DNA of 64,000 bases from Hirsutella rhossiliensis (Eukaryota > Ascomycota > Sordariomycetes > Hypocreales > Ophiocordycipitaceae), in assembly GCF_020360975.1 (NCBI RefSeq), contig NW_025408671.1, forward strand, positions 1,178,001 to 1,242,000. Reading direction: 5' to 3'. Positions within the stretch are counted from its first letter, which is position 1, and every line of letters begins with the position of its first letter. A program made the position numbers and the translations under genes. Shown piece after piece: positions 43,641 to 55,959 of the stretch. The notes beneath the pieces are model-generated. The model did not search any database. It was not told the origin of the DNA and was given only the letters and a program-made list of their open reading frames with translations.

Positions 43641-46600
43641 ATAAATACCCTATAGTAGAAGCTAATAAAGACTCTCTTTTAGGACCTCTAGAAGCCTCGA
43701 TTCCTAGAATAAAGGAATTAGTCTTAAAGGCAAGAGAAGGAGGATTTCTAGTTATAAGAATAAAAGGATCTTTGATTTTATATATAATACCGGAGCTACT
43801 AGGCATATAGTATCTAATAAGAATTTCCTTATTAACTATAAAGAAATTAAGTCTAAAGTTTACTAGGGAAAAGCTTCCTTTATATTAGTAAAAGGAAAGG
43901 GGGACTTAGTATTTAAGTTCCCGTATAGTAGAAAAAGGTATATCCTTTAAGACTGCTTTTATATACCCGAATTAGGGGTAAATATACTATCCCAATCTTA
44001 TTTTAATAATACCTATGCCTTAATAGGAGGAAATAAAGTCCTTTTATTAGATAATAAGGCTAAGGTCCTTACTAAAGGATTTCTTAGAAATAAATTATAT
44101 TATATTCCTATAGAACCTTTATTAGAAAGCCAATCAATCCTTATTACGTCTTTAAAAGCAAAGGATATAGATTTTTATACTTAGCACTTACGCTTAGGGC
44201 ATATAAATAGTAGGGCTATTTTAGAAATATTAAAAAGATATAATAAGGATATAAAAATACCTTTAGAATAGGAAAATAAAATAAGGCAATGCGAAATATA
44301 TATTAGAGCTAAAGCAACGAATAAGGTTAATAAATAACCTTCGTATAAGTCTTATTCTTATTTAGAAAAAATAGTATTAGATATTTAGGGGCTAATTAAA
44401 GTGCCTACTTATAATAAATATTACTATTATATTTCTTTCCTAGATATAGGAACCCGATATCTAGAAATATACCTTCTTGAAAAAGGAGAAGCTCTAGATA
44501 GGTTCTAGAATTTAAAAATAGGGTGAAAATAACCTAAAAATACTAGGATTAGAGAAGCATTTTCTAATAATGCTAAAGAATTTATATATAAAATAAAGCT
44601 CTATTGCGAAAAGAAGGAATTACCTTTAATTCTAGTCCTCCTAGGACGCTGGAATCTAACAGTAGAATAGAAAGAATAAATCGTACTATATTAGAAAAAG
44701 TACGAGCTCTTTTATTTACTGCTAGGCTTCCTAAATATCTATAGGGAGAAGCTGTTTTAACAGCTACCTATTTATATAATAGATCACCGCATTCTACGAT
44801 AGGATTTAAAAGTCCTATAGAAAAGAGGGATAATATAATACTACCCTTCGAGACCTTAAATAAAATTAAGACCTTCGGAAGCCTTATATATTATAAGAAT
44901 AAAGACCTTAAAGATAAGCTAGATAATAGAGCTTTTAAGGGAATAATAGTAGGCTATTTAGAAAATATATATAAAATCTAGGATTTTTCTAAGAGAAAGA
45001 TTACTATCTCTAGAGATATTACTATACTAGAAAATAAATTTATAAAAATCTAGAAATCTCTAGTAGTAATAATACCTTTGATTTTAATTCTATTCGAATA
45101 AAGATAAGCTAGAAAGCTATATCCCTATAGAGGAAGCTATTAAAGAACCTAGAGATAAAGTCCCTCGCCTCTATAGAAGAAGAGTCTTTAAATAACGATC
45201 CTATTCCTACTACTAGTAAAATAGTAGTAGAATTACCTAAGAAGCTAGAAGGGTTCGATTCTAACTATATCGAATACCCTAACGTTAATTTATTTCTAAA
45301 CTACGATTTTATAGAGTTAATTCTAGCTAGTATAGAAAATCAGGATCTAAAAATTCTAAAGACCTATAAATAGGCAATAAATAGCCCTAAAATAGCATTT
45401 TAGAAAGATACTATAATTAAGGAAATTATCTAGCTAATTAAATATAAAACCTAGGAATTTTCCTACCTCCCTAGAGATAGGGAGGCTATAGGAGGCCGCT
45501 AGGTCTATACTATTAAGAAGGATAGTTAAAATAATATAATAAAATATAAAGCCCGTTTTATAATATAGGGATTTAAGCAGATCTATGGCTTAGATTTCCT
45601 AGATACCTTCTTAACTACGGCTAGACCCGAATCTATTAGAATTCTACTTATTTTAGCTATTATCTACGAATTCGAAGCTTTATAAATAGATATAATAAAT
45701 GCATTCGTATATACCGATATAGATAGCGAAGTATATATCGATCTTCCTATAGGCTACGAAGAATACGCTTTTAAAGAATATTATTTAAAACATAGATTAG
45801 CTTATAGAGCTAAAGGAATTAAATTAACTAAATTCCTAGACCTATATAAAACCGGTCAAATTAAAGCAAAGCTAAAGAAAGCATTATATAGCCTAAAATA
45901 AAGTCCTAAGCTCTAGTATAATTATTTAAGAATTATACTAAATAATCTTAGATTTCTTCCTCTTTTAATAGACGAAGTATTTATAAATAAGGACTATAGT
46001 ATAGCCTTAGCAATTTACGTCGACGACTTTCTTATAGTAGGGCCCTCTAAATCTATAATAAAGAAAGATTATTTAAAGAATTATCTAAATTCCTAGATTT
46101 TACTATCTTAGGAGATATAAAAGACTTCTTAGGTCTAAATATTATAATAAACCGAGAAAATAAAGAGCTATATATATCCTAAGAAAATTATACCTTAAAT
46201 AAATTAAAGGAATTTAATAAAGAAGGTTTAGGAACTTTAAATTTACCCGCTATAGTAGGCTTTAAGCATAAAAGTAAAGGAATTACCTTCTAAGGAAGAT
46301 ATATTGCAATTTTAGAAAGAAATAGGATCTCTATTATACTTAGCCTTATTTACTAGGCTAGATATCTTATATTCTGTAATTTCCTGCGCTAGATTCGCGG
46401 CTAAGCCCGACTAAACGTATTTTAAGGCTTTAAATATAATTTAGAAATATTTAAATAAATTCCCTAGCCTAAAGATTAAATATAATTGCAATATCCCTTT
46501 TACCTATTTATATATAAAGGGTTTTACCGACTCTAGCTAGGCGTCGGATTTAACGGACGGAAAATCCTTTTCCGGTTACTGTTTTTATATATATAATAAT

Positions 46601-46990
46601 ATAATAAGCTGGGCTTGCTCTAAGCAGAAAGCCGTTGCCCTTTCTACCTACGAAGCAGAGTATATTAGCCTTGGGAGGCAAATAAAGAAGCTGTTTATTT
46701 AAATATGCTTTTAAAAATATTACTAAGGATCTATCTATTAAGATTCCTAATACTATACCTCCTATTTTAACGGATAATACTACTGCTATTAAATTAGTAG
46801 AAAATCCGGAATTTTATAAAAGGTCTAAGCATATAAGATTAGCCTATTACTATACTAGAACTAGTATAAGAGAAGGAAATTAGAGTTTTTATATTAAATT
46901 AAAAGATAGTATAGCTAATATTTTGAAGGAATTAAGACCTAGATTACTCTATAAATTTAGAGACAGTCTATCCTTAATATAAGTTCCTAA
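43641..46990 (+). pseudogene. Copia-1 pol relic: PR-IN-RT-RH
   Basis: Protease region: IYNTGATRHIVS-like block near 43,780-43,815. Integrase zinc-binding segment: HLRLGHINSRAIL near 44,187; then a core near 44,350-44,900 with NNAKEFIYKIKLYCEKKELP and IYNRSPHSTIGFKSP. Reverse transcriptase, about 45,490-46,260: IDIINAFVYTDIDSEVYIDLP, LKKALYSLK*SPKLW-like, and the catalytic box IYVDDFLIVGP near 46,013-46,045. RNase H: GFTDSSWASDLTDGKSFSGYCF-type block near 46,520 and STYEAEYISL near 46,645. Stops and several small frame changes make it inactive. Confidence 0.85.
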
Positions 46991-47179
46991 GTAATTAAAG
47001 GGTTTTTAGATATTTCTTATACTTTCTATATCTTTCCCTTACTAGGTTTTTCCTTTTTTAGGTTTCCTAGAGAAATATTTACTAGGCTTTTATCTATTAA
47101 GATTTTCCTAGCAATAATAGGTTTTACCTTATATAAGGTTATCCTATGAATAATTATTATAACTATAGATAAGGGAGGC

Positions 47180-47747
47180 TATAAGGAACGGTGTTCCTAC
47201 TATAAATAAAGCAGCTATAATATACTCTCCCGATTATATAAGCTAATAAGTAGTATATTAATTATAGATAAAATCTCATCCTATAGAGTAAGAATCGCTC
47301 GTTATTTTATATATTATTATATATTAAGCGGGTTGCCGGTTATCGTATAATCGGGAATCGAAGGAATAGAGCTAGCTTAGAATGCTAGCTAAGACCTCTT
47401 AAGAACACCGGCACGACCAACCTCCTCTAAACACGAATATTAGTAGAACTAAGACACCTCTAGATTTACTCGAGATATCACGGAATTCCCTAGTCTTAGG
47501 GCTATACGGCAGCCTAAATCTGGTCCCGAAAGCTTCTTCCGTTTAGCTATAATTGTCTATATAAGACAGCATGTCCGCTGGTAGATAGATAGAGAATTAT
47601 TAACTTTAACACCTCTTCTATACACTAATACACTACTAATAAATTCCGTTAAAAATCCTACCTTATACTCCTTCTTCCCCTCTATCACGTAGTCTTACGT
47701 GATTCCTTGATTTCCTAAAATTCCGCTTTTGCTTATATACCTTTAGA
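47180..47747 (+). repeat. Copia-1 3' LTR
   Basis: 568 bp, the same start and end as the 5' LTR, differing by transitions. It is preceded by the purine tract AAGGGAGG. Confidence 0.94.
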
Positions 47748-47752
47748 ATAAT
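47748..47752. repeat. Target-site duplication of Copia-1, right (ATAAT)
   Basis: Exact copy of 41,889-41,893. Confidence 0.85.
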
Positions 47753-48248
47753 ATAACGACGTCCCTTAAGCGCGGGATCTAGGAGCTTTTTCTTTCGCTG
47801 TTTTTACGGTATAAGAATATATAGTTTAAACTTTAAGGAAGAGGCTATAATATATAGAAACTAAATATATCTATATTTTATACTTAAGGGTTAAGAGAAT
47901 AAAAGAGAAATCGAGAAAGATAAGAAGTGCCCCCCTTTTTATTAGGAGTTAGTTTTCCGTCTCTTAGGGTACTAGCTAGATATCTAGTAATAAGGGGTTA
48001 TAAATTAATATCGGAGTTATTAGACTATTCTATAAAAAGATCTATAGCTAAGAGGACGCGGTAAGATCTAGACTAGATCTATACTAGCTATCTTAATCGG
48101 CCTCCCCTTCCGCTCCTATCTTTAGATAGTACTAATTTTAGCCCGGATAATAGTTAGCTCTCTCGCTACGATAGGGGACTAAACCTACCTCCTTTTCCCG
48201 CCTAGCTCTAGCTATAATATACGACTAATAACGGAGTCTACGGCGTAG
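47753..48248. other. RIPed sequence without recognised features
   Basis: Nothing assignable. It lies between Copia-1 and the short LTR pair. Confidence 0.5.
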
Positions 48249-48425
48249 TATTATAGAGTAGGTAGAGGCATAGGCTTAGGTACGGTCTATTAAAAGAAGG
48301 TTAATAATCTACGAGGGGGGAAAGGAAGAAAAGTACGGGCCTAGCCTATATAGGCGCGGAGGCCGCTTATATATAGACTTAGCCTAGACCTTAGTCTAGG
48401 CCTATATAGGGCAAAAGCCCTTATA
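48249..48425 (+). repeat. Short LTR, left copy
   Basis: 177 bp. It contains GGCCTAGCCTATATAGGC, GCGGAGGCCGC and the partly palindromic TAGCCTAGACCTTAGTCTAGG. Confidence 0.85.
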
Positions 48426-49119
48426 TTATACCCCTACCCGGCTTTTAAAGAAGCGCGCCTTTAAATAATACCTAATACCGCGCCTAGGGGGATAGAACCC
48501 TTATATAGACTACGCACGCCTAGTCGCGGAAAAAACGTTAGTAAATAACGTATAATACCCTCCTAAGCGAGCTTCTTAGATAGACTATATTATTAGTAAG
48601 GGCCGCGCCCTAGGAGTTAGGCTTTAGCACTTCTAGCTAAGGAGTAGAGGCACGTAAAACGGCGCGTAGCTAGCTTCGGTAAGCTTATAGTATCCCGCCC
48701 CCCCTATATCGGCGCACGGTAGTAGCTCTTAGTACTATAACGTAGGGGACGGTACTCCGGTATATAAGGCTCCGCTCCCTCCTATATAGGGCTATATAGG
48801 CACTCCCTTTCGCTATAGTTATATTATATTAACGGCCTTCCTATATCTTAGCCGCCCTTTCGGTCGCTATAGGTATACGTCCCGTCTATATAGCAGCTAC
48901 TACCGTATATAAGGGGACGCCGACAAAGCCCGTAAAGGCATTACTAAGATTACTCGTTGCTAGAGTCGCTATCGTCGAACCTAACCTCCTTTCCGTCCTA
49001 GCGCGTGCGCCCCTCTACTACTTAGAGTGCGTTTACCCGCGCCTCTTAGCGCGGGTACTTTAAAAACTAATAGGATTTACTACCGTAGCCTATATAGCGA
49101 CCCTCTTATTGCTACCTCT

Positions 49120-49865
49120 TTCTATCCTCGGTCCTTGAGGCAGAGATAGAGATATCTATAGTATTACTAGCGTTATCCTCTTCTTATATTATAGAAGAAG
49201 ACGAAAAAAGAAACTTATTACTACTAAGCTCGCGAAGAAGGTAGACGAGATCGGTATACGTATCTAGTAGTATAGACCTTTCGCTTAAACGGGTACGCTA
49301 ATCCGAATTTAAGCTCGTAATAAGGTAATTATACTTTACCGCGTTAGGCTAGCTATATACGTTTACTCGATAAAGCACCTCTTTAAACCGTATAAGGTAG
49401 GCCGGAATAGCTTTACTCCGCTTCTAACGGAGCGTTATAAGCTCTTAGCCTACCGACTTAGCTACGTTAGGTTCGCTATAATTAATACGGAGCTTAGCGA
49501 GGAGGTCGGCTAGTCTATTTATACTAGTACGCGTAAATAGTAAGAGATACCTTTATAGGTATAGGGATAGGCTTACGTAAAGATAGTTAAATTAAGCGCG
49601 GATATCCCTTATTATAGCGCTATCTGTATAGAGCTTCGCTTCTATATAAAGTAGCTATAGCTCGAGCTTTATAGAGGAGCCATCGAACTTACTAAGGTAT
49701 AGTAGTACCGCTCTTAGTCGTACGGAGCCCTACTATTATAAGAGGCTCTTAATTGCCTAGGCGAACTAAGTATTACGTTCGCCTTAATTTTACGACTATA
49801 GGAGTATAGATATTTCGCGTGCGTATATACCGGCGCGGGCGGTTTAACTAGACTAAGTAATTAAA
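49120..49865 (+). pseudogene. Unidentified ORF relic inside the short LTR element
   Basis: One frame runs for over 200 codons with stops only of RIP type, mostly TAG. It begins near a basic RRRRKKKL stretch (about 49,195), continues as VDEIGIRI, LAIYVYSIKHLFKPYKVG, FTPLLTERYKLLAYRL, VRFAIINTELSEEVG, IVKLSADIPYYSAI and ALNCLGELSITFALIL, and ends FACVYTGAGGLTRLSN before TAA at about 49,861. The pattern argues for true coding in the past. I do not recognise the protein, and it has no retroviral motif. It could be a captured host gene or an element-specific protein. Confidence 0.55.
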
Positions 49866-49944
49866 GGTTAGCTTTAAAAGTAGCTAAAAATAGCTATTCC
49901 GTATATAGGGATATAGAGAGGGTAAAATAAAAGGTAGATTATAC

Positions 49945-50122
49945 TATTACGGAGTAGGGTAGAAGCGTAGGCTTAGGTATAGTCCGTTAAAAGAAGGTTA
50001 ATAATCTATAAGGGGGAAAAGGAAGAGAAGTATAGGCCTAGCCTATATAGGCGCGGAGGCCGCTTATATATAGACTTAGCCTAGACCTTAGTCTAGGCCT
50101 ATATAAGGCAAAAGCCCTTATA
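49945..50122 (+). repeat. Short LTR, right copy
   Basis: 178 bp, a direct copy of 48,249-48,425 differing by transitions and one indel. Confidence 0.85.
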
Positions 50123-52531
50123 TATAGTATCTATTTAGACTAGTAGGGTAAGTAAAACGAGAGAAATTTAGGCCGACTAACTTAGCCGAGCCGCTTAAAA
50201 GCACTAGGTTACCTAGATAGACTACCCCCTACTTACTTATTTATTAGTATCTAACGTACTAAGCTTACTATTATTTAACTACTAAGCTAGTAGAAATACG
50301 TTTATATCGATATTAGGAAAATAATCGGCTTAAGCGTATAAGTTAATAATAATACCCTCTTTATTTCCTATTATAAGTATTAGATATAAGCTTAGACAAG
50401 AGACTAGTTCATAAGGTAGAATCTATAGGCGCCGCTACTTATATCCTAAAGGGACCCCTAAACCGCGTAAATATAAACTTATAAGGCGCGAATATAAATA
50501 TTACTAAGGCTAGGTAAGACTATTATATATTATAAGCTTACTTATAAAAGCCCTAATTAAGTTATACTTACGTTAAAATTAATAGTACTATCTTAACCTC
50601 CTTTACGTTAGGTTAGTAGTAAGGAGATTATCTAGGGCCCGGTAAAGTCTAGTATTAACGAAGTAGGCTATACTAGATAGAATAGGGTAATTCGTGCCGC
50701 GGAAAACTGCTAGCCCGCCGACGGCGGGTATATAATATAAAGGTCGTCTCGCTCTACCCCCTTAGTTTCCTACGTCTAGGGGTCTAAATATAATTAGCTC
50801 GGTGCTAAGGAGTTACTATATCTTATATAATAAGGAGGATTTAAGCGTTAATCCTATAGTAGTAGGATTGCTCCCTTAGCGGTAAGGTCTAGTTCGCGTC
50901 TTAGCTTAATAAGTAGGATAGTTATAGGATTATTAGTCGGGGCCTTATTCTTAAATATAGGCTACTATAAGTCTATCCTCTTTCCGCTCTTACCTTATTA
51001 TACTTACTTTTAATAACGTGTTCGCTTATAAGTCTATAGGGATTATCCTTACCGCGCGCTAATAGTCCCTTTAATACGTAATAAGAATAAGCTTAGAGTA
51101 ACTATCTATTTATTAATAGGACGGACTTAAGTAAAAGAATAAGCTACTCCTTAGCTAAGGCGACGTAAGACCGATAAAGATCCCTACTATTCGGGGTATT
51201 ATTACCTAGTTAACTATTAACTTCGGGTCGGCGTTAGAGGCTACTACGTTTCCGCTATCTTATATTCTTAGGGAGTATCCTTAAAATTAAGTACCGCGAT
51301 TAATATTAATATTAATAAGGACTCCTTACCTTAGTACCTAATATTAGCTAAAGAGTAAATATTCGCGCTTATTCCCTCTACTAGGTTAGGTTCGTATTAA
51401 TAGACCTTCCTTAGTTAGTCTATATTTCTAAGAGAGGCGAAAACGATATATAGAGGAACGTTAACGCCGACGTATGAACCTAGCTTCCGCGGTGCCTAGC
51501 TACTCTTATCTATAAAAGGAAATTAGGCTATTGCTTATAATATAGTTTTGCCTAGTTAAGTAATTTTAGGCGGCTAAACCGAAGTATATTTAATCGCATC
51601 GTATCCGCCGCGCTATTCTAGTCGCTAATTCTACTATAGCCGGGAAGGGGGACGGTAGCTAGAGCCGGCGGCGTAGCCGAAGTTATTTAAGCCTATAGGC
51701 GTAGGACGTAAATAAGTTTCGAGCTATTAGTAGTTTTATAGTAGAGATATCGAAAATAGAGTATAGAACCTTAAGTATAGTAGCTAGTATAGGTCTCGTT
51801 ATACTACTATAGCTATACTATACTCGGGCGAAGTAAAGAGTAGTTAGAAAAGATAACTAAGTCGGTATACGAGGGGAAATAATAGGAATATTAATAGTAT
51901 ATAGCGGATACTTAGGTAGAGACCGGACTTTTATAGGTAACGTAGAAGCGGTGCGGAAGGAGGGGCTAAAGATTGCCCGATAAAGCAACTACTAAATATA
52001 GTAAGCTAAGACTACTATTTCCGGAGGCGGATAAGCCGTCTTAACTTTTACTAGTATAAATAATAAATTAGAGTTTAATAAGATTTAATTAATATTTACC
52101 TTAACTAATATAAATTAAAGGAAATAATAAAGATTATTACTAGAAAACGCTTTTATAAGGCCTTATAATAGTCTTAAGCTAGCTATAGCGCGCTAAAATT
52201 AAAACAAATAATCTTATTAAATTCCTTATACTTAGTTACCTTATTACTAAGATAGTATATTAGCCTTAAGATAAGGGTAAGTTAAAGGGAGACCTAATAA
52301 TAATTAATAAAGTAGGTAACTACTAAAGAAAAATATTTTAATTATAGTAAGAATATAGTAGTATAATAAGCCTAGGACTAAACTGAAGTAAATTTAAGCT
52401 AATTACTAAGAATAAAGTAAAGGCTAGTATTATTAAATATATATATAAAGTTACTTATACTTTTATTTAAAAGATTATATAAAAGCTCTTAGCTATAAAA
52501 GTAAGGGTAGTAGTATTACTAAGCTTAACCT

Positions 52532-52536
<5 letters not shown>
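50123..52536. other. RIPed sequence without recognised features
   Basis: Long TA-rich stretch with no motif assigned. Near 50,700-50,735 a GC-rich inverted repeat (GCCCGCCGACGGCGGG) is followed by TATATAATATAAA. This could be a promoter relic of an unrecognised LTR. Confidence 0.45.

Positions 52537-52564
<28 letters not shown>
52537..52564. repeat. (ATT)n microsatellite
   Basis: About nine ATT units. Confidence 0.9.
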
Positions 52565-53000
52565 AGATTATACTAAGGACCTAGCTAAAGGTATTTAGAA
52601 CTTTAATATTAAATAAGAGGGAAAAACTAAAGTACTTAAAGGAAAACCCCCCCTTCTTTTAATATAGGTCCGCTTTAAACGAGGTTATAGTAGTAATATA
52701 TAGGAAATTTACGCCGGCTACCGCGGGTTTCTCCTATATATTTATATTCCGGTATAGGCCCTCTTAGGCTATAGCCGCTACTATCTTAAGCGGCCGTAGC
52801 CCGGGCTCGCTAGCTTAGGCCTAGGGTTATAGGCAGTAGTCTTTCTTTAAGGGCCTAACTCGCGGGCGCCTTTATTCTCTATAGCTCCTATATCGCTGCC
52901 GCGTAGCCGCGGCCGCGTTAGCCTATCGGTCTATTAGTTAGTAGGGTAGGTAATATCCGGTTACTAGGCTAGGCACTAATATAGGTCGCTCTTAGGTAGG

Positions 53001-53029
53001 GCTAGCTAATCGAAATTCGGTTAGCTAGC
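53001..53029. repeat. Imperfect palindrome
   Basis: GCTAGCTAATCGAA pairs with TTCGGTTAGCTAGC around a one-base centre, with a single mismatch-type position. A second ACTAATCGAAAGTCGGTT block follows at once. Role unknown. Confidence 0.6.
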
Positions 53030-53436
53030 TTTACTAATCGAAAGTCGGTTCCCGTCTAGCTATATAACTTCTTAATTAAGGGCGCGGCGGCCTATATTTA
53101 CTATCTACCCTCCCCCCTCGGTTTTATTTCTACCTCCTCTTATATTTCTATCTATTATCTCTTTTATAGGCCTTAATTCCTTACTTACTTTATTTTTATA
53201 TCCTTAGGTCTCTTTAGTACTATATTTATTTCGTTTACTATTATATTATAATATTTAACTAAGAAGCTAAGGTAGTAGCGGCTTACTTCCTTTAAAACCC
53301 CCTCCTTATAAGAAAGTCGCTATTATAATAAGATTAGAGCGCTCTATCTTATATTTTATATAGATTAAGCGCCTTATTAGTAAGCTTACCTATAAGTCCT
53401 TTACTAGCTATTAAAACTAGTCTTATAAGTATTATC

Positions 53437-53815
53437 GCGTATACTATATATATTAATTAACGCTATTACTTATATTTAATAAGCGGCTATATCTTTTTCG
53501 TAATAGTTATAAGCTTAAGCGGAGGGGTTACCCTTTTAGGAACTTCCTAGTAACTATATATATACTTCTTTTAGCTAGCTTAGCGTATATTACCTAAAGG
53601 TCTATAGTTTAAGTCCCGCTAGTATAATAAAGCGCGGTTTTAATATAAGGCTTACCTATTTAAAAATTCCCTTTATAGTCTAAGTATCTTAGGACGAGTT
53701 AACCTAGTATCCTTAAGGGGGTATATCGCGTATACTATATATATTAATTAACGCTATCGCTTATATTTAATAAGCCGTTATATCTTTTTATAATAAGTAT
53801 TAGTCTTAGTTCTAT
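53437..53815 (+). repeat. Direct repeat of about 90 bp, spaced 288 bp
   Basis: Blocks at 53,437-53,525 and 53,725-53,815 share ATCGCGTATACTATATATAT, TAATTAACGCTAT and TTATATTTAATAAGC. They could be two units of a longer decayed tandem repeat. Confidence 0.75.
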
Positions 53816-53959
53816 CTTAGGTCGGTCCTACCTTTAGTACTTTTTACTAACTTTATTAGCAATAAAAGCTAAAGCGTATATTACTTATACTAACTCTAAC
53901 TAGTCTTATTACTAAGTAAGTAACCCGTCCTACTATAATATAGTTTAAGTTTAGTATTA

Positions 53960-54507
53960 ATTTATATTTTAAATTACCTTTAAGGGTAAGAAGGCTATAT
54001 ATACCCTTTACTAGGCTTAGTCTAAGGTTAATAGCCCCTCCCTTATTAAGGGTTTAGTATAAGAGCGCTTTTACTATACTACTCTAGAAACTTATATACG
54101 CGTTAATTAAAAGGCTCTTACTACTAAAGGTAAGAGCGCGTTAAGCGAGTTTACCCTTAGTCTAGCTATAGTTACTAAGAATATTAAGACGCTCGCCTTA
54201 GCTTTTTTTTATTTTATAGATAATACCTACTATATATATAAGTCCTTAAAAAAGTACCTAAGTAAGTTTAGCGATACTATTAAGACCCTAGCCTAAGTTA
54301 GGCTTAAGTCGCTCTTAATTACTTAAAAGACTTTTATAGTAGTTAATAATCTCGCTAACTATTTCTATTTTATTACTAGTAATAACTATAATAATAAGGA
54401 TAATAGTTTTAATCTTACTAAGCTTAGTCTAGCCCTAGCCCTTTTTAATAAAGGGAAGGGTAAGGGTAAAAGTAAGGGTAAGGTAGCTATTATATTTAAG
54501 GCTTTAT
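53960..54507 (+). pseudogene. Unidentified Lys/Gly-tailed ORF relic
   Basis: The frame reads TLETYIRVNQKALTTKGKSAL-like, FTLSLAIVTKNIKTLALAFF, YLSKFSDTIKTLAQVRLKSL-like and TKLSLALALFNKGKGKGKSKG before ending near the LTR-like repeat. Stops are rare and mostly RIP-type. No family recognised. Proximity to the LTR-like sequence suggests it belonged to a retroelement or was its target. Confidence 0.4.
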
Positions 54508-54782
54508 TATAACGACCGGTATTATTCCTAAGGGATAAACCTATTAAGAGGTTTATATTAGTAGATATAATAGGGCGTGGTCTAAGTAATAATAAGTATA
54601 TTACGTTAGTAATAAGTCGGAGGTCGTAGACCGTAGACTATAACTAGGTAATTAAGTAATCGGAATTAAAGATAAGATTATAATAGAGATCGTAATAATT
54701 ATAATATATTAAAAGCTAAAGAGCTATCTATCTAAATAAGTAAAAGTAGGTAGCTATATATATCTATAGTTTCCTTACTATA
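54508..54782 (+). repeat. LTR-like repeat, left copy of an inverted pair
   Basis: About 275 bp beginning TATAACGACCGG (probably TGTAACGACCGG), matching the reverse complement of 55,586-55,846. Shared blocks: AAGGGATAAACCTATTAAG, TATAATAGGGCGT, GTCTAAGTAATAATAAGTA and GTAGGTAGCTATATATA. Confidence 0.75.
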
Positions 54783-54824
54783 ACGATATTGCCTATTATA
54801 TTTAGCCTATTTAGTTTACTTAGT

Positions 54825-54905
54825 ACTAATCTAGCTAATCTAACTAATTAGACTAATCGGTACTTAGTTTACTTAGTATTAATTATCTAATTAGACTAAT
54901 CTAAC
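54825..54905. repeat. Degenerate tandem repeat
   Basis: TTTACTTAGTACTAAT and AATTAGACTAATC blocks occur twice in succession. It lies between the two LTR-like copies. Confidence 0.6.
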
Positions 54906-55585
54906 TAATCCGTTATATAACCTTTATATTAACGGTTCTTCTATAGTCTATAGCGCCTAGTATCCTACGCTTTAGCTATACGGCCTATATTCTAACCGTT
55001 TTCCCCTTATAGTTAGCTAATTTATAATATTATTCTCTCCTCCCTTATAATCCTTATCCTAAGGATTATAAGTAGTATAGTACGTCGCCCTTAAGTATTA
55101 GTACGTTCTTTCCTTCTTTATATTTTTTCTACTATAGCTAACTATATCTAGTTCTTATATCTCTAAATTATTCCGTTCTTTTACTTAACGCTATAAGAAT
55201 ATAGTATCTTAAATTAAAAAAATCGGTATTTAGTTATTCGAAATAGGTTAGTATTCGCCTTACTAAGAGAGTAGCTCGTTATATTTTATCTTAAAAGGAT
55301 ATTTAAAATGCTCGTCTTATATAAAAAAAGGCATTTGTTATTATAATAGAAATTTTTCGATAGCGGAGTTCGATAGTATTACGACTACGGTTAGCGGGCT
55401 ATAGGAGAGCCGGCTACGTTTACGTAATAAGGCGGCTCGGAATAATAGTTAGGACGAGAAGTTAATTAGGCTTAGCTTACCTAGAGCGTATATAAGCTAA
55501 GTAAGCCTTATATAGATAGATTACTACTTAGGAGTATAGCTTATAAGTAAGCTATAGTAAGCTACTAAGGGGATTACGGCTAGGA

Positions 55586-55846
55586 CCGTAATCTAAGGAT
55601 AGTCTCTAAGGGTATATATAGCTACCTACTTTTACTCCTTTAGATAGATAGCTCGATAGCTTTTAATATAGATCTTTATTACGATTCTATCTTTAATTTT
55701 AATTACCTAGTTATAGTCTATAGTCTATAACCTCTAACTTATTACTAATATAATATACTTATTATTACTTAGACTACGCCCTATTATATTTACTAATATA
55801 AACCCCTTAATAGGTTTATCCCTTAAGAATAATACCGGTCGTTATA
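55586..55846 (-). repeat. LTR-like repeat, right copy of an inverted pair
   Basis: Reverse complement of 54,508-54,782, ending CGGTCGTTATA on the plus strand. A gag relic follows 130-200 bp downstream on the plus strand, so this could be the 5' LTR of that element, read in the opposite sense from the strand given here. Orientation is not settled. Confidence 0.7.
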
Positions 55847-55959
55847 CGTTAAAAGCTCTTATTTAGTATAATACTACGTTACTCTAAGTAATATCGTAAC
55901 TATTAATATACCTATATAGTAAGCTAGATTAACTAACTCTAGAGCTACTATATCGCCTT

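Larger units (their letters stand above)
41894..47747 (+). mobile_element. Copia-1, complete Ty1/Copia element, RIPed
   Basis: 5,854 bp with two 568-bp LTRs and a 5-bp duplication ATAAT. The order is LTR, primer site, gag with zinc knuckle, integrase, reverse transcriptase, RNase H, purine tract (AAGGGAGG at 47,171-47,178) and LTR. Integrase before RT identifies Ty1/Copia. A further solo LTR of the same family lies at 35,796-36,363. RIP is moderate, and one gag stretch of 69 codons is still open. Confidence 0.94.
48249..50122 (+). mobile_element. Short LTR-flanked element with a non-retroviral ORF (TRIM/LARD-like)
   Basis: Two direct repeats of about 177 bp bound 1.5 kb of internal sequence without RT, integrase or gag motifs. 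A solo copy of the same repeat lies inverted at 30,352-30,528. The repeats start TATTATAGAGTAGG (or TATTACGGAGTAGGG) and end GCAAAAGCCCTTATA, which fits TGTATTA...CTTACA before RIP. Putative flanks CGTAG and TATAG do not match well, so a target duplication is not established. Total 1,874 bp. A non-autonomous LTR element is the best reading; two independent solo LTRs around a gene relic is the alternative. Confidence 0.6.

Noticed and set aside
50700..50735. Promoter of a live gene (GC hairpin followed by TATATAATATAAA)
   Set aside because: TA-rich motifs are everywhere in RIPed DNA, and no open frame follows.
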